This document shows positions 1 to 10,700 of a DNA stretch of 64,000 nucleotides, in pieces (the first letter of the stretch is position 1; the number at the start of each line of letters is the position of its first letter). The stretch spans positions 1 through 64,000 of the forward strand of contig VMTA01000015.1 of NCBI GenBank assembly GCA_013791855.1, in the 5' to 3' direction. Source of the stretch: Sideroxydans sp. (GTDB lineage: Bacteria; Pseudomonadota; Gammaproteobacteria; Burkholderiales; Gallionellaceae). The position numbers and the translations under genes were made by a program. Under the pieces are notes generated by a model that saw only the letters and a program-made list of their open reading frames with translations, had not been told where the DNA came from and did not search any database.

Positions 1-1979
1 CGGTCGCCGATGGAGATGAGGAAGGTCTTGTCTGCCACGGAAGGCAGACGCAGCACACGCTCGGCAGCATCCTTGATGGCGATGCCGCGGGTGTCGAACT
101 TCTTCAGCGCGACTTTTTCGCGCTTCACATCGCGCGTCATCTTGGGCGGCTTGCCCAGCAACACGGAGAGCGGCATGTCGACGGCATTGTTGTCGAACTC
201 GTTGTCGTGCACCACCAGACGGTCTTCATCCACTGCGGTGCCGAGCACGGCGAACGGACAACGTTCGCGTTCGCACATGGCCTGGAACTCTTCCAGACGC
301 TCGGCCGGGATGGCGAGCACGTAACGCTCTTGCGCTTCGTTGCTCCAGATCTGCATCGGCGACATGCCGTGTTCTTCGCTCTGTACTTCGCGCAGTTCGA
401 AACGCGCGCCCATGCCGCCGCCGTGCACCAGTTCGGGCAAGGCATTGGAGATACCGCCCGCGCCCACGTCGTGGATGCTCAGGATGGGATTGTTCTCTCC
501 CATCTGCCAGCAACGGTCGATGACTTCCTGCGCGCGACGTTCCATCTCGGGGTTACCGCGCTGCACGGAATCGAAGTCCAGATTCTCGGCGTTGGCGCCG
601 GTGTCCATCGACGACGCTGCGCCGCCGCCCAGACCGATGAGCATGCCGGGGCCGCCCAGTTGAATAAGCAGTGCGCCTTTGGGCAGATCGGATTTCGCGG
701 TGTGCTTGTCGCTGATATTGCCCACGCCGCCCGCCAGCATGATGGGCTTGTGATAGCCGCGCACTTCACCGTTCACCTTCTCTTCGAAGGTGCGGAAATA
801 TCCGGTGAGGTTGGGACGACCGAATTCGTTGTTGAACGCCGCGCCGCCAAGCGGGCCGTCGATCATGATCTGCAGGGGGGATGCGATGCGGCCCGGCTTG
901 CCGATGGCATCGACCTCCCACGGTTGTGCGAAACCGGGGATGTTGAGGTTGGACACGGTGAAACCGGTGAGGCCCGCCTTGGGCTTGGAGCCGATGCCGG
1001 TCGCGCCTTCGTCGCGGATCTCGCCGCCGCTGCCGGTGGCCGCGCCTGCGAACGGGGCGATGGCGGTCGGGTGGTTGTGCGTCTCCACCTTCATCAGGAT
1101 GTGGGTGCGTTCATTGCTGAATGCATAGCTGCCGTCGGCGCGCGGATAGAAGCGCTCAAAGTCACCGCCTTCGATGACGGAGCAGTTGTCCGAATAGGCG
1201 ATCACTGTGCCTTGCGGGTGCAGCTTGTGCGTGTTGCGGATCATGCCGAACAACGAGATGGCTTGCTGTTCGTCGTCGATGATCCAGTCGGCGTTGAATA
1301 TCTTGTGGCGGCAGTGTTCCGAATTGGCCTGCGCGAACATCATCAGTTCAACGTCGGTGGGGTTGCGCCCCAGCTTGTTGAAGTTCTCCACCAGATAGTC
1401 GATCTCGTCCGGCGACAGCGCCAGACCCAGCGCACGGTTGGCGGTCTCCAGTGCGGCGCGGCCACCGCCGATGATGTCCACGCTGGACAGCGGCTGCGGT
1501 GTGCCGTGCTGGAATATCTTCTCTTCGATGCCTGCTGTGTCGAATACCACTGATTCGGTCATGCGGTCATGCAGCAATGGCAGCACGGCTTGCTGTTCGG
1601 CCGCAGTCAGCGCCTTGCCGCTCTTGCTCTTCAGGTAATAGGTGACGCCGCGCTCGATGCGCATAACCTGCGGCAACGCGCAATGACGCGCGATGTCGGT
1701 GGCTTTGGATGACCAGGGAGAGATGGTGCCCAGGCGCGGCACGATCAGCACGGACTGCGTCGCGGCATCGGTCTTGGGTGCGGCGGCATGTTCATCCAGA
1801 CTCAGCAGGCGTTGCAGCAGCGCCTGTTCGTCTGCGCCGAGTTCCTCGGAAAGCTCGGTGAAGTAGCAATGTCGGGTGTCTTCGAGGGTGACGCCGCTGC
1901 CGGTGGCAGCAAGGGCTGCACGCAGTTTGTCGAGACGGAAAGAGGAGAGAGCGGCTTTACCTGTTGAAGTGAGGAACAT
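1..1979 (-). CDS. purL: Phosphoribosylformylglycinamidine synthase, N-terminal part (runs off window)
   Basis: FGAM synthase catalyses the fourth step of de novo purine synthesis, turning FGAR plus glutamine and ATP into FGAM in the cytoplasm. Translating the minus strand from the ATG at 1979 gives about 659 residues without a stop. They start [19 protein letters not shown] and contain the hallmark stretches [41 protein letters not shown] and [19 protein letters not shown]. These match the large single-chain PurL of Proteobacteria (about 1300 residues), so roughly the C-terminal half, with the glutamine amidotransferase domain, lies left of the window. It is divergent from nnrD, and a palindromic ATTATAAT (2013-2020) between them could serve as -10 in either direction. 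Confidence 0.95.
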   Translation of the reverse strand, partial: MFLTSTGKAALSSFRLDKLRAALAATGSGVTLEDTRHCYFTELSEELGADEQALLQRLLSLDEHAAAPKTDAATQSVLIVPRLGTISPWSSKATDIARHCALPQVMRIERGVTYYLKSKSGKALTAAEQQAVLPLLHDRMTESVVFDTAGIEEKIFQHGTPQPLSSVDIIGGGRAALETANRALGLALSPDEIDYLVENFNKLGRNPTDVELMMFAQANSEHCRHKIFNADWIIDDEQQAISLFGMIRNTHKLHPQGTVIAYSDNCSVIEGGDFERFYPRADGSYAFSNERTHILMKVETHNHPTAIAPFAGAATGSGGEIRDEGATGIGSKPKAGLTGFTVSNLNIPGFAQPWEVDAIGKPGRIASPLQIMIDGPLGGAAFNNEFGRPNLTGYFRTFEEKVNGEVRGYHKPIMLAGGVGNISDKHTAKSDLPKGALLIQLGGPGMLIGLGGGAASSMDTGANAENLDFDSVQRGNPEMERRAQEVIDRCWQMGENNPILSIHDVGAGGISNALPELVHGGGMGARFELREVQSEEHGMSPMQIWSNEAQERYVLAIPAERLEEFQAMCERERCPFAVLGTAVDEDRLVVHDNEFDNNAVDMPLSVLLGKPPKMTRDVKREKVALKKFDTRGIAIKDAAERVLRLPSVADKTFLISIGD

Positions 1980-2053
1980 GGCTTGGATAAACGGCGTTGA
2001 AAACAGGCAGCGATTATAATGCAGCCGACTCTCTACGACCCGAGGAAAACCGC

Positions 2054-2908
2054 ATGAAGCTCCCCCGCCCTACCCCTATCACCCAAAAACAGGTCGCCGC
2101 CTTCCTGAAACCGCGCCAAAAAGACAGCCATAAAGGCAATTTTGGCACTGTCGCCATCATCGGCGGCGGCGAAGGGATGATAGGCGCGGCCTTTCTGGCG
2201 GGGCGTGCCGCACTGAAGATGGGGGCGGGCGTGGTGCATGTCGGCCTGCTGGCGGACAAGATGCCGGCCGTGGATATGCGCATGCCGGAGCTGATGGTGC
2301 ACCGCGCGCAGGACGCCCTCAAGCTGCCGGGGCTGGACGTGGTCGCCATCGGCAACGGCTTGGGCCGCAGCATGCCCGCTCAGAAATTGCTGTTCGATGC
2401 GATCAAGCTGGAGGTGACGCTGGTGCTGGATGCGGATGCGCTGAACATCCTGGCCGAACGCCCCGACCTGCGCGGCATGCTGTTCGAGCGCAAACGCCCC
2501 ACCCTGCTCACCCCGCATCCCGGCGAAGCCGCGCGCTTGCTGCATAGCAAGACAGAGGAAGTCCAAGATGCGCGTGTCGCCTCGGTGCTGGACATCGCCA
2601 AGCGCTATCACGGCAGCGTGGTACTGAAAGGCGCGGACAGCCTGATCGCCAGCGCCGACGGCAAGGTTTACGTGAACAAGACCGGCAACCCCGGCATGAG
2701 CTCTGCCGGCATGGGCGATGTGTTGAGCGGCATGATCGCCGCCTTCGTCGCGCAGGGTCTGACTGGCGACGAGGCATTGCTACTGGCGGTGCATCTGCAC
2801 GGCGCGGCCGGTGATGCACTGGCCGAACAGGTTGCCACGCTGGGCATGAGCGCGACCGAAGTGACCGAATGGGCGCGCTGGTTGCTGAACCAGATGGCAC
2901 CCCACTGA
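2054..2908 (+). CDS. nnrD: ADP-dependent (S)-NAD(P)H-hydrate dehydratase
   Basis: This repairs damaged NADHX/NADPHX by ADP-dependent dehydration. The protein is 284 residues and has the ribokinase-like carbohydrate-kinase fold: a glycine-rich [20 protein letters not shown] near residue 35, [23 protein letters not shown], and the ATP-site motif [21 protein letters not shown] near residue 215. The frame is open further upstream, but the ATG at 2054 is preferred because it follows GAGGAAAA and because a TATAAT box at 2015-2020 lies inside the longer reading frame. Only the dehydratase domain is present. The YjeF-type epimerase domain (NnrE) that is often fused to it is missing here and presumably encoded elsewhere. 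Confidence 0.9.
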   Translation: MKLPRPTPITQKQVAAFLKPRQKDSHKGNFGTVAIIGGGEGMIGAAFLAGRAALKMGAGVVHVGLLADKMPAVDMRMPELMVHRAQDALKLPGLDVVAIGNGLGRSMPAQKLLFDAIKLEVTLVLDADALNILAERPDLRGMLFERKRPTLLTPHPGEAARLLHSKTEEVQDARVASVLDIAKRYHGSVVLKGADSLIASADGKVYVNKTGNPGMSSAGMGDVLSGMIAAFVAQGLTGDEALLLAVHLHGAAGDALAEQVATLGMSATEVTEWARWLLNQMAPH

Positions 2909-2915
2909 GACAACC

Positions 2916-3443
2916 ATGGGTGACCCGCTCTACCGCTACATGATGATCATCGTCGCCTGCGCCGCGCTGTTGATCGGCCTGCAGGTGCCGAACTTCGTCG
3001 ATCAATACCAGAAGCGCGTGGATGCACATCTGCGCGAGGTCACCGTCAATCTGCAGCCGTTCCAGACCATCGCCGACAAATATTTCGCGGGCGATATGGA
3101 CAAGCTGATTGCGCTGCATCGCGGCAGCAGCGAGAAACCGTTCCAGGAAGAAGGCTCGGCCCTCGAACAGATGGTGCAACGCAAGTTACGCTTCGAAGCG
3201 GATTTGGCTGCCTTGCAGGCGAGTATGCCGGTCAAGGCCTTCCGAGTGCTGTTCCGCGGCGACCGGGAGATGATCGACGAGACGCTGGGACAGTTCAGTT
3301 ACAACTTGCCGATGAATCAGGACGCGTTGTTCTTTGGCGCAGGCTTCGCTTTCTCTTTTCTGTTGATGTTGGAAGCATTGCTCGCACTGGCACGCCGTTT
3401 GACCCGTAGAACCTTCAATCCGCCCCCCTCCAAAATAAAGTAA
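2916..3443 (+). CDS. DUF2937 family membrane protein
   Basis: A 175-residue protein of unknown function with a hydrophobic segment at residues 8-26 (YMMIIVACAALLIGLQVPNF) and a second near the C terminus (about 137-158), enclosing a roughly 100-residue soluble, charged region. This layout and the N-terminal PNFVDQYQKRVDAHL pattern match the DUF2937 family. It starts 8 bases after nnrD and its TAA overlaps the ATG of the next gene (TAATG), so the three genes are probably one transcript. The role is not known, and the linkage to nnrD suggests only co-expression. Confidence 0.75.
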   Translation: MGDPLYRYMMIIVACAALLIGLQVPNFVDQYQKRVDAHLREVTVNLQPFQTIADKYFAGDMDKLIALHRGSSEKPFQEEGSALEQMVQRKLRFEADLAALQASMPVKAFRVLFRGDREMIDETLGQFSYNLPMNQDALFFGAGFAFSFLLMLEALLALARRLTRRTFNPPPSKIK

Positions 3444-4198
3444 TGAGTTATCCCATAGACATCAGCGAAGAAGCGGGCGTCCGCTTCCTTCATTTCGGCT
3501 CACTCTGGATACAAGGCGCGATGCGCATCGCGCGACCGTGGAATCTGGAACTGGAATACACCAAGGAGATGATGGCCAGCCTGCTGCTGCGCGACGGCGT
3601 GCGCTTTCCGCGCCGCGTGCTGCTGATCGGTCTGGGCGCGGCTTCCATCACCAAGTTCCTGTACCGCAACTATCCGCTGTCGCAACTGACGGTGGTGGAG
3701 ATCGAGCCGGCCGTGGTGGCGGCGGCAAAGCAATTCTTCAAATTGCCGGAAGACCCGCTGCGCTTGAACATCGTGATCGGTGACGGCGCGCGTTTCGTGG
3801 AGGAATACGACAAGCAGTTCGACCTGATTCTGGTGGACGGCTTCGACGAGAACGCACGCGCGGGTGAACTCGACACTTCGCCGTTCTATGAAAGTTGTTA
3901 CGCGCGCCTGAACGAGAACGGCATCATGGCGGTGAATCTGCTCGGCCGCACGCGCGGCTACAAAGCCAGTTTCGATCGTATCTCCGAGACCTTCGATGGT
4001 CGCGCGCTGGCGTTCCCTTCCTGCGACAGCGGTAACGTCATCGCCTTCGCGGCACGCGGCAAACCGATCAAAATGTCACTGGACGATCTGAAGGACGATG
4101 CAGAGAAGATGAAGAACAAGACCGGCTTGAATCTGTTGCCGACGATCACGCGCATCGAACAAGCCCATACCTGCAAAGGTGGCATGCTCACGATTTAA
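3443..4198 (+). CDS. Spermidine synthase-like (polyamine aminopropyltransferase fold) protein
   Basis: A 251-residue Rossmann-fold protein with the SAM/dcSAM-binding motifs RVLLIGLGAASITKFLYR (motif I, about residue 57), LTVVEIEPAVVAAA (acidic residue of motif II), VIGDGARFVEEYD and FDLILVDGFDENARAGELDTSPFYESCYARL. These are typical of spermidine synthase-like proteins, including the SpeE-like proteins of bacteria. It lacks the N-terminal beta-strand domain of full-length SpeE, so the true substrate may not be putrescine. Translationally coupled (TAATG) to the DUF2937 gene. Confidence 0.75.
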   Translation: MSYPIDISEEAGVRFLHFGSLWIQGAMRIARPWNLELEYTKEMMASLLLRDGVRFPRRVLLIGLGAASITKFLYRNYPLSQLTVVEIEPAVVAAAKQFFKLPEDPLRLNIVIGDGARFVEEYDKQFDLILVDGFDENARAGELDTSPFYESCYARLNENGIMAVNLLGRTRGYKASFDRISETFDGRALAFPSCDSGNVIAFAARGKPIKMSLDDLKDDAEKMKNKTGLNLLPTITRIEQAHTCKGGMLTI

Positions 4199-4289
4199 TC
4201 TCCGCGTCACAGGAAATGTGTAGAATCGCCTCAGGGACGGGCTTTCAAGCGCAGTCCGGCATACCGAATTTCATTAAAAGGGGAACATC

Positions 4290-4682
4290 ATGGCAACTGC
4301 AAAATCTGTAAGCACCACCAAAAAGGCCGCGACTGCGACCAAGAAAACGACTGCTGTGGCCAAGCCTGCTGCAAAGAAAGTCGCTGCTGCCAAACCAGCC
4401 GCGAAAAAAGTCGCCGCTCCGAAAGCCGTTGCGAAGAAGCCTGTGGCTGCAGCCAAGCCCGCAGTGAAGACGGCAGCAAAACCGGCCGCCAAAGCTGCCG
4501 CCCCCAAGAAAGTCGCCGCCAAAAAAACCACTGCGAAGTATGTTCCTTCACCGGAACAGCGTTATCGCATGGTGCAGGATGCAGCTTATTTCCTGGCTGA
4601 GAAGAACAGCTTTGCCGGTGGCGCGATGGATTACTGGATCGCTGCCGAAGTCCAGATCGAGACACTGCTGTCCGGGAAATAA
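4290..4682 (+). CDS. Histone H1-like, Lys/Ala-rich protein with C-terminal DUF2934 domain
   Basis: A 130-residue basic protein. Residues 1-82 are low-complexity repeats of K, A, P and T (AKPAAKKVAA-type units), resembling the C-terminal tail of eukaryotic histone H1 and the bacterial H1-like nucleoid proteins. The last about 48 residues (RYRMVQDAAYFLAEKNSFAGGAMDYWIAAEVQIETLL) match the DUF2934 domain. The tail probably binds DNA non-specifically. The job of the DUF2934 part is unknown. GGGGAA lies 7 bases before the ATG. A candidate extended -10 (TGTGTAGAAT, ending at 4226) lies about 60 bases upstream, so the gene probably has its own promoter. It converges with the DUF190 gene. Confidence 0.8.
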   Translation: MATAKSVSTTKKAATATKKTTAVAKPAAKKVAAAKPAAKKVAAPKAVAKKPVAAAKPAVKTAAKPAAKAAAPKKVAAKKTTAKYVPSPEQRYRMVQDAAYFLAEKNSFAGGAMDYWIAAEVQIETLLSGK

Positions 4683-4686
4683 TTCT

Positions 4687-5013
4687 TTAGTCTTGCGGCA
4701 AAGTGTTGCCGCACTCAACGACATAACGCACATACGGCAGGGAGATGTTCTCTGCCGCAATGACGCCTAGCAACTGGTTGGCACGCGTGGGTTCGAGCAC
4801 GAACTCCACCTGTATCGGCAAATCCGCACCCAATTCGAAAAAAGTCTCTTCGTGCAGGCGGCCATGTCGCCCGAAACCCGCTACTGCGCGGAACACAGAG
4901 CCTCCTGGTACGCCCAGTGCGCGCGCCGTTTCCAGCAACCACTCGGACATCGATTTGCTTTGATGCAGTTGTTTCTCGGTCAGGTAGAACTTGAGATAGA
5001 CATTGCTTTGCAT
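4687..5013 (-). CDS. DUF190 family protein
   Basis: A protein of about 108 residues beginning MQSNVYLKFYLTEKQ. It matches the small ferredoxin-like DUF190 family, which is very often encoded next to crcB, as here. The ATG at 5013 is chosen over one 15 bases upstream because GGGAG sits 6 bases before it and it directly follows the crcB stop codon. The linkage suggests a part in fluoride tolerance, but the biochemical role is not established. Confidence 0.85.
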   Translation of the reverse strand: MQSNVYLKFYLTEKQLHQSKSMSEWLLETARALGVPGGSVFRAVAGFGRHGRLHEETFFELGADLPIQVEFVLEPTRANQLLGVIAAENISLPYVRYVVECGNTLPQD

Positions 5014-5014
5014 A

Positions 5015-5407
5015 TCACGCTCCCGCATTGAACCATTTGAAAGTCTGTATCCCCAGCACCGTCATCAGCAACGAACCTCCGAGGTGTGCCGCGACGATGC
5101 CGGACGCCCAGGCATACTGCCCGCGCATCAACAGGGTGACAGTCTCGGCCGAGAATGTCGAGAAGGTCGTCAGGCCGCCCAAGAAACCGGTGATGATGAG
5201 CAAGCGCCATTCCGGTGACAGACCGGGATGCTGCATGAAGAATGCGATGGAGATACCGATAAGATAGCCGCCGACCAGATTGGCGGTGAGTGTGCCCGGC
5301 GGCAATTCAGCCATCGTTGGATTGAGCCAGATGCCCAGCCCCCAGCGCAGCCAAGCGCCGCATGCAGCGCCCAGTCCGACAGCGAGGAAGGCATTGAGCG
5401 TCAGCAT
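5015..5407 (-). CDS. crcB: Fluoride ion exporter (Fluc channel)
   Basis: CrcB/Fluc forms a dimeric fluoride-specific channel in the inner membrane that relieves fluoride toxicity. The protein is 130 residues with four hydrophobic helices and the family signatures [22 protein letters not shown] and [15 protein letters not shown] (pore and sodium-site region). It begins 7 bases downstream of tldD and is followed at once by the DUF190 gene. There is no room for a fluoride riboswitch directly upstream, so expression probably follows the tldD transcript. Confidence 0.93.
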   Translation of the reverse strand: MLTLNAFLAVGLGAACGAWLRWGLGIWLNPTMAELPPGTLTANLVGGYLIGISIAFFMQHPGLSPEWRLLIITGFLGGLTTFSTFSAETVTLLMRGQYAWASGIVAAHLGGSLLMTVLGIQTFKWFNAGA

Positions 5408-5413
5408 CGTGCG

Positions 5414-6853
5414 TCAGGCCGTACCGCCGACAGTGAGTCCGTCGATGCGCACCGTCGGCTGACCGACGCCCACCGGCACGCTCTGCCCTTCCTTGCCGCA
5501 GGTGCCGACGCCGCTGTCGAGTGACATGTCGTTGCCGATCATACTGATGCGTGTCAGTGCATCCGGGCCGTTGCCGATCAATGTCGCGCCTTTCACCGGA
5601 TAGGTGACTTTGCCGTCCTCGATCATGTAAGCCTCGGTGGTGGAGAACACGAATTTGCCGCTGGTGATGTCGACCTGTCCGCCGCCGAAGTTGGCGGCAT
5701 ACAAACCGTGCTTGACCGAGGCGATGATCTCTTCCGGCGTCTTGTCGCCGTTCATCATCATGGTGTTGGTCATACGCGGGATGGGCAGATGCGCGAACGA
5801 TTCGCGGCGCGCGTTGCCGGTGACCGGCACCTTCATCAGGCGCGCGTTCATGCTGTCCTGCAGATAGCCGCGCAGGATGCCGTCCTCGATCAGCACGGTG
5901 CGCTGGGTGAGGTTGCCTTCGTCGTCGATGTTGAGGGAACCGCGCCTGTCCTTGATGGTGCCGTCGTCCACCACAGTGACGCCTTTGGCAGCCACACGTT
6001 TGCCGACACGTCCGGAGAAGGCGGAACTGCCCTTGCGGTTGAAGTCGCCTTCCAGTCCGTGACCCACCGCTTCATGCAGCAGGATACCGGGCCAGCCGTT
6101 GCCGAGCACCACGGTCATGTTGCCTGCCGGAGCCGGACGCGCGTCGAGGTTGACCACGGCCTGATGCACGGCTTCCTTGGCATAGCGTTGCAGGATCTCT
6201 TCGCTGAAGTAGTCGTAACCGAAACGTCCGCCGCCACCCGCCGAACCCTGTTCGCGTTTGCCGTTTCCTTCGACGATGACTTGCAGCGAGAGCCGCACCA
6301 GCGGACGGATGTCGGCACTCATCAAACCGTCGTTGCGCGCCACCAGCACCACTTCGTATTCACCGGCCAGATTGGCCATCACTTGCGTCACTCGCGGATC
6401 GAGCGCGCGCGCTATACGTTCCAGTCTTTCCAGCAACGCCACCTTGTCGTCGGCGCGCAGTGAGGCGATGGGGTCTTGCGGCAGATAGAGTTCGTGCGCC
6501 TTGCTGCGGCGCAGGATGGGCGCGGTCTGGTTGCCGCCCTGGCGGGCGATGGCGCGTGTCGCGACGGCGGCCTGTTGCAATGCTTCGAGGGTGATGTCGT
6601 CGGAATAGGCGAAGGCGGTCTTGTCGCCACTGACTGCACGCACGCCCACACCCTGATCGATGTTGAAACTGCCGGATTTGACGATGCCCTCTTCCAGCGA
6701 CCAGCTCTCGGCACGGCTGTACTGAAAATACAGGTCGGCATAGTCGACCTTGTGCGTCAGCATGTTGCCGAACACTTGTTGCAGCTGGGCTGCTTTCAGG
6801 CCGTGGGCGTCCAGCAGAGTGTGTTCGGCGATCTTGAGGGTGCTGGCGCTCAT
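5414..6853 (-). CDS. tldD: Metalloprotease TldD
   Basis: TldD works with PmbA/TldE as a heterodimeric zinc protease acting on small unfolded peptides (CcdA degradation and microcin B17 maturation in E. coli). The 479-residue protein has the expected length and carries the zinc-binding motif [12 protein letters not shown] at about residue 263, preceded by [11 protein letters not shown], and the C-terminal [21 protein letters not shown] that contributes the third ligand region. Its ATG overlaps the stop of the upstream nitrilase gene by 4 bases (ATGA), indicating translational coupling. The partner pmbA is not in this window. Confidence 0.95.
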   Translation of the reverse strand: MSASTLKIAEHTLLDAHGLKAAQLQQVFGNMLTHKVDYADLYFQYSRAESWSLEEGIVKSGSFNIDQGVGVRAVSGDKTAFAYSDDITLEALQQAAVATRAIARQGGNQTAPILRRSKAHELYLPQDPIASLRADDKVALLERLERIARALDPRVTQVMANLAGEYEVVLVARNDGLMSADIRPLVRLSLQVIVEGNGKREQGSAGGGGRFGYDYFSEEILQRYAKEAVHQAVVNLDARPAPAGNMTVVLGNGWPGILLHEAVGHGLEGDFNRKGSSAFSGRVGKRVAAKGVTVVDDGTIKDRRGSLNIDDEGNLTQRTVLIEDGILRGYLQDSMNARLMKVPVTGNARRESFAHLPIPRMTNTMMMNGDKTPEEIIASVKHGLYAANFGGGQVDITSGKFVFSTTEAYMIEDGKVTYPVKGATLIGNGPDALTRISMIGNDMSLDSGVGTCGKEGQSVPVGVGQPTVRIDGLTVGGTA

Positions 6854-7716
6854 GTCTTGTCGCAGCAGGTGCAGCTAATCGTGCGATGGGTCAAGGCAGG
6901 CAGACTGCTGCGCAGACTCTTCTGGTATGAGGTGTTCACGTCGGCGATGACCACGCCGGAACCGCGCTGCAGTTCGTCCATGATGCGGCCCCACGGGTCG
7001 ACGATCATGCTGTGGCCGTGCGTCTCGCGTCCGCTCACGTGGTAACCGCCCTGTGCGGCGGCGATGACGTAGGAGAGGTTCTCGATGGCGCGGGCGCGGA
7101 TCAGCGGCTCCCAGTGTACCTTGCCGGTGGTGGCGGTGAAGGCGGACGGCAACACGATGATGTCCACATCCTTCATGGCGCGGAACAGCTCGGGGAAACG
7201 CAGGTCGTAGCAGATAGCCAGCCCGATACGGCCGAACGGGCTGTCGACCACGACGACCTTGTCACCGGCCTCAATGGTCTGTGCTTCGTTGTAGCTTTCG
7301 TTGCCCAGCGTCAGATTGAACAGGTGGATCTTGTCGTAGCGCGACACCGGCGCGCCGGTCTCGTCATACACCAGCAGGCTGTTGCGCACCTTGTTCGGTG
7401 TGTTCGACACCAGCGGCAAGGAACCCAGCAGCCATATCTTGTGTTTGCGTGCGGTCTCGCTCATGAACTGCTGGATCGGGCCCTGACCCGGCTGCTCGCA
7501 CACTTTTACCTTGTCCTGTTCGTTCATGCCCATGATGGCGAAGAACTCCGGCAGCACCACCAGTTTTGCGCCCTGCCCGGCCGCGTCTGCCACCAGACGT
7601 CGCGCTTCGCTCAGGTTGCCTTCGACATTGGGACCCGAAGCCATCTGGATGGCGGCGACCTTGAAAGCGCTCTGCTGCGCGGCGATACGGGCTTGAGTGG
7701 AATCAAGAGAGCTCAT
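6850..7716 (-). CDS. Carbon-nitrogen hydrolase (nitrilase/omega-amidase superfamily)
   Basis: A 288-residue amidase with the full Glu-Lys-Cys catalytic set: [12 protein letters not shown] (Glu), [10 protein letters not shown] (Lys) and [15 protein letters not shown] (Cys). The same gene pair next to tldD and yhdP is common in Beta- and Gammaproteobacteria. The family includes Nit1-like deaminated-glutathione amidase, and this is a plausible substrate, but specificity cannot be read from the sequence. The C terminus ends unusually in SCTCCDKT, a three-cysteine tail. Translation is coupled to tldD (4-base overlap). Confidence 0.9.
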   Translation of the reverse strand: MSSLDSTQARIAAQQSAFKVAAIQMASGPNVEGNLSEARRLVADAAGQGAKLVVLPEFFAIMGMNEQDKVKVCEQPGQGPIQQFMSETARKHKIWLLGSLPLVSNTPNKVRNSLLVYDETGAPVSRYDKIHLFNLTLGNESYNEAQTIEAGDKVVVVDSPFGRIGLAICYDLRFPELFRAMKDVDIIVLPSAFTATTGKVHWEPLIRARAIENLSYVIAAAQGGYHVSGRETHGHSMIVDPWGRIMDELQRGSGVVIADVNTSYQKSLRSSLPALTHRTISCTCCDKT

Positions 7717-7749
7717 GTTGTCAGTGCTTTCTGTATACGTTGAAGGAAT

Positions 7750-10700
7750 TCATTGTTGTGTTTCCGGTGCGAGTTCCGTACGGGGCGCACCGATCCGCTC
7801 CACCTTTGGATCGGCCCAACTGCCGCTGACATTGTAGTCAAACGAAACCAGCTTATCGAGCGGATCGCGCAGGAGTTTGTTTGTAAGCAACACCCCCACC
7901 CCGATGGCTGGCCCGGCAGCAAAGGACAGCAACGAAACGTTATCACCGATGGCCGGCAGGACGCGCACTTTAAGCGCCTGCGTCTCGCGCGCCAGATCGA
8001 CCTCACCCTGCAGGGTGACCTTGGCAGCGGATCCGGCCATCACGAAGTCATCGGTCTTGAGCAACCCGTTCTCGATGACCGCCCCGCCCTTGATGCTGCT
8101 GAACTCGAAACCGGGCGTGAACACATCGGTGAAGTCGAGCGAGATACGCTTGGGGAGCGATTGCAGGCTGAGCACCCCCAGCAATTTTGCCGCGCCGGGA
8201 TCGACTTGCAGGAAGCGCCCCTTGCCGGTGGTCAATTGCAGACTGCCATTCAGGCTGGGGATATCCAGCGCGTCCGGCGAGCCGCGCCAGCGCAGTTCGC
8301 TCACCAGCAGACCGCCGCCGCCGCTCAGGCTTTCCGGATAGCCGGAGCGCGCCAGGATGCGGCCGGCATCGGCGATCTCGATGCGTGCGCTGAGTTCCGT
8401 CTCGCCCAGCGCGGGCCGCCAGCGCCCGCCGACGTTCACCACACCGTCCGGATTGGTCAGGCGCATCTTTTTCAGCACGGCATCGCCTGCGACGTCATCC
8501 ATCAACATCTCCAGCTTGCCCAATTCCCTTCCTTTCCATGTCAATCGATCGACGACCAGATCGATCTCCGGCATGGATATCTCTTCCGCCACAGCAGGCG
8601 GTGCATCCTGCGCAAGCTTGGCCACTTCCACATCGGAAGTCTCACCCAGCATGAGATGCTTCAAGCGCACGTATAGCTTGCCCTCATCCTGCGGTTGCCA
8701 GATCAGATCGCCGCTCACTTCGCGCGCGTTCAAGCGCGTGCTGATTAGCCCGTTGCGTCCGCTGCCGCGTATGCGCAGATCATGCAGCGCACTGCCGTAC
8801 CCTTGCACGGTATCGAAGTGCACATCGATACCGGCGATGTTGGGCAGCACACCTTCGCGATCCGGCAAGGATGACCAGCCGCTCCATCCCTGCAAGGCGA
8901 AATACGGCAACTGCCCGCTGATCCAGATGCCGTCTTTTACCGGCGCGTCCGGCACATTACCGAGCAGGATGTTGCCGTGTTTGATGTCCCAGTGCCCTGC
9001 CGCGTTTCTGGTTCTGGCTAACCCGATCCTGAAGATATCGCCGTAGCGAAAATCCAGTCGGCTGTTGCGCGAATCGATGTCTTTCAACTCGAACTTCAGA
9101 GGGCGGCGTTGTGCCACCGTCTTGTCGAAAGGTTGTGGCAAGTTAGAACTCAATCCTTGCAGATCGGAACTGACGCTCACATTCGCCAGCTTGTCCTTCA
9201 CACTGATCTCGGCCTGCCATGCGGTCTTGCCATGCAGACGCCACAACAAGGGGTAGCCATAGGTGTCGTACAGGCTATCCGCATCCAATGTCCCGTTCGC
9301 CTGCACAAACAGCACACTGCCTTCGTTGCGCAACGAGACCCGTGCCGGACCGCCGAGTATCTGCGCGGTCAAACCTTCCGCCGCGATGTTTTGCTCGGTG
9401 AAGGTCAACTTGCCTTTAGCCTGACGCAACAGCGGGACACTCCCGCCCAGATCGATCTCGTTACCGTCCACGCGATAGCTGCCTTTTACGCGCGTATGGT
9501 CATCCCCGTTCAGCGGGATATCCAGCCGCAGTTTCAGCAGACCGCGACCTTTGGCGTGGAAATCGTCGGTGTATCCATTCAGGTAGCCACGCACCGGACT
9601 GCTGCGGATATAGTCGAGCGCATGTTCAGTGGGACCGGCAGCCTCGCCGTCGACTTCCATCACCAGGGATTTGGACAAGGTATCGGGCAAGGCGACGCGC
9701 ACGTTCTGCAATGCGGCCCCCGCCGTTTCGGCCTTGGCTGCCTTCACCTCCAGCAGACGTCCCTGTATCAGCAGTTCGGCTCTGGCTTTTTCTATGCGCG
9801 GCCAGCCCGGAACGAACTCGATGGCGACATCTTTCGCCTTGGCAGTCAGGCGGAACAGCCCCTGTTTGCTATCCGGGAACGGGAAGTCGTTCAGGTCGCC
9901 GCGCACGTGCATCTGGAACGCGTCGGCGATACCGCCCTGCAGGCCGGTCTGCAGCCAGCGGTAGGTCTGGTCGTTGAAGGCGTGCACCGGGATGTAGCGC
10001 GCGGCGTTCTTCACTTCGACGCGTGTCAGGCTGACCGTCAGGTCGGCGATGCCGGGGCCGTCGTTGATCTGATAGCTGCCATACACAGTCCCTTCCGCGT
10101 CCGCGTTGGAGACCAGCACTTTGTTCAGCTTGAGATCCCAGCCGTGCTGACTGTTGCGCTGCCAGTCGAGCTGGCCGTAGATGCGGTCGAATGCGAGTGG
10201 CTCGGACAGGAAACCCGGGGCCTGCATGTTCAGTTTTCGGCTGTCTATCTTCAGTATGCCGTCACTGTCGCTGCCATCCACCGTGCCGCTCAAGCCCGAG
10301 ATAGCCGGAAACTCACCGACCTGCTTCAGTCCGACCTTATCGAAGCGGGCGTGCACCTGATAGCGCTGCAACTTTTCAAGGTCACCCTGCCAGCTCAGTT
10401 GCAGATCCCGTACCTGGCCCTGCGGTGCAAAATCGGTGAGTCTGTGTTTGATGTCCTGCGCCACCGGCAGATAAGCCAGCAATCGATTGATGTCGGCCAA
10501 CTCCAGCGCGTTCACCTTTATCTCGCCGGAGGCAGAGCGGTAGCCGCTCTTGGCAGTCAAATTCAGCAACAGATCAGTCGGCTGCAAGGTAAAACCATCA
10601 TGCATGCGCAACGACAGTTTTTCGCTCGACACCTGGAATCCCTCATTCGACTGCAACCAGCCCAAGCGCCCCTGCATACGCTGCAGCATCAGCTCGGGCA

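Noticed and set aside
207-1553. A 448-codon plus-strand frame opposite purL
   Set aside because: Coding shadow of purL; its product is Val/His/Ala-rich with no similarity I recognise.
5408-5420. Fluoride riboswitch before crcB
   Set aside because: Only a few bases separate tldD and crcB, so there is no space for the aptamer, and no such motif is seen inside the end of tldD.
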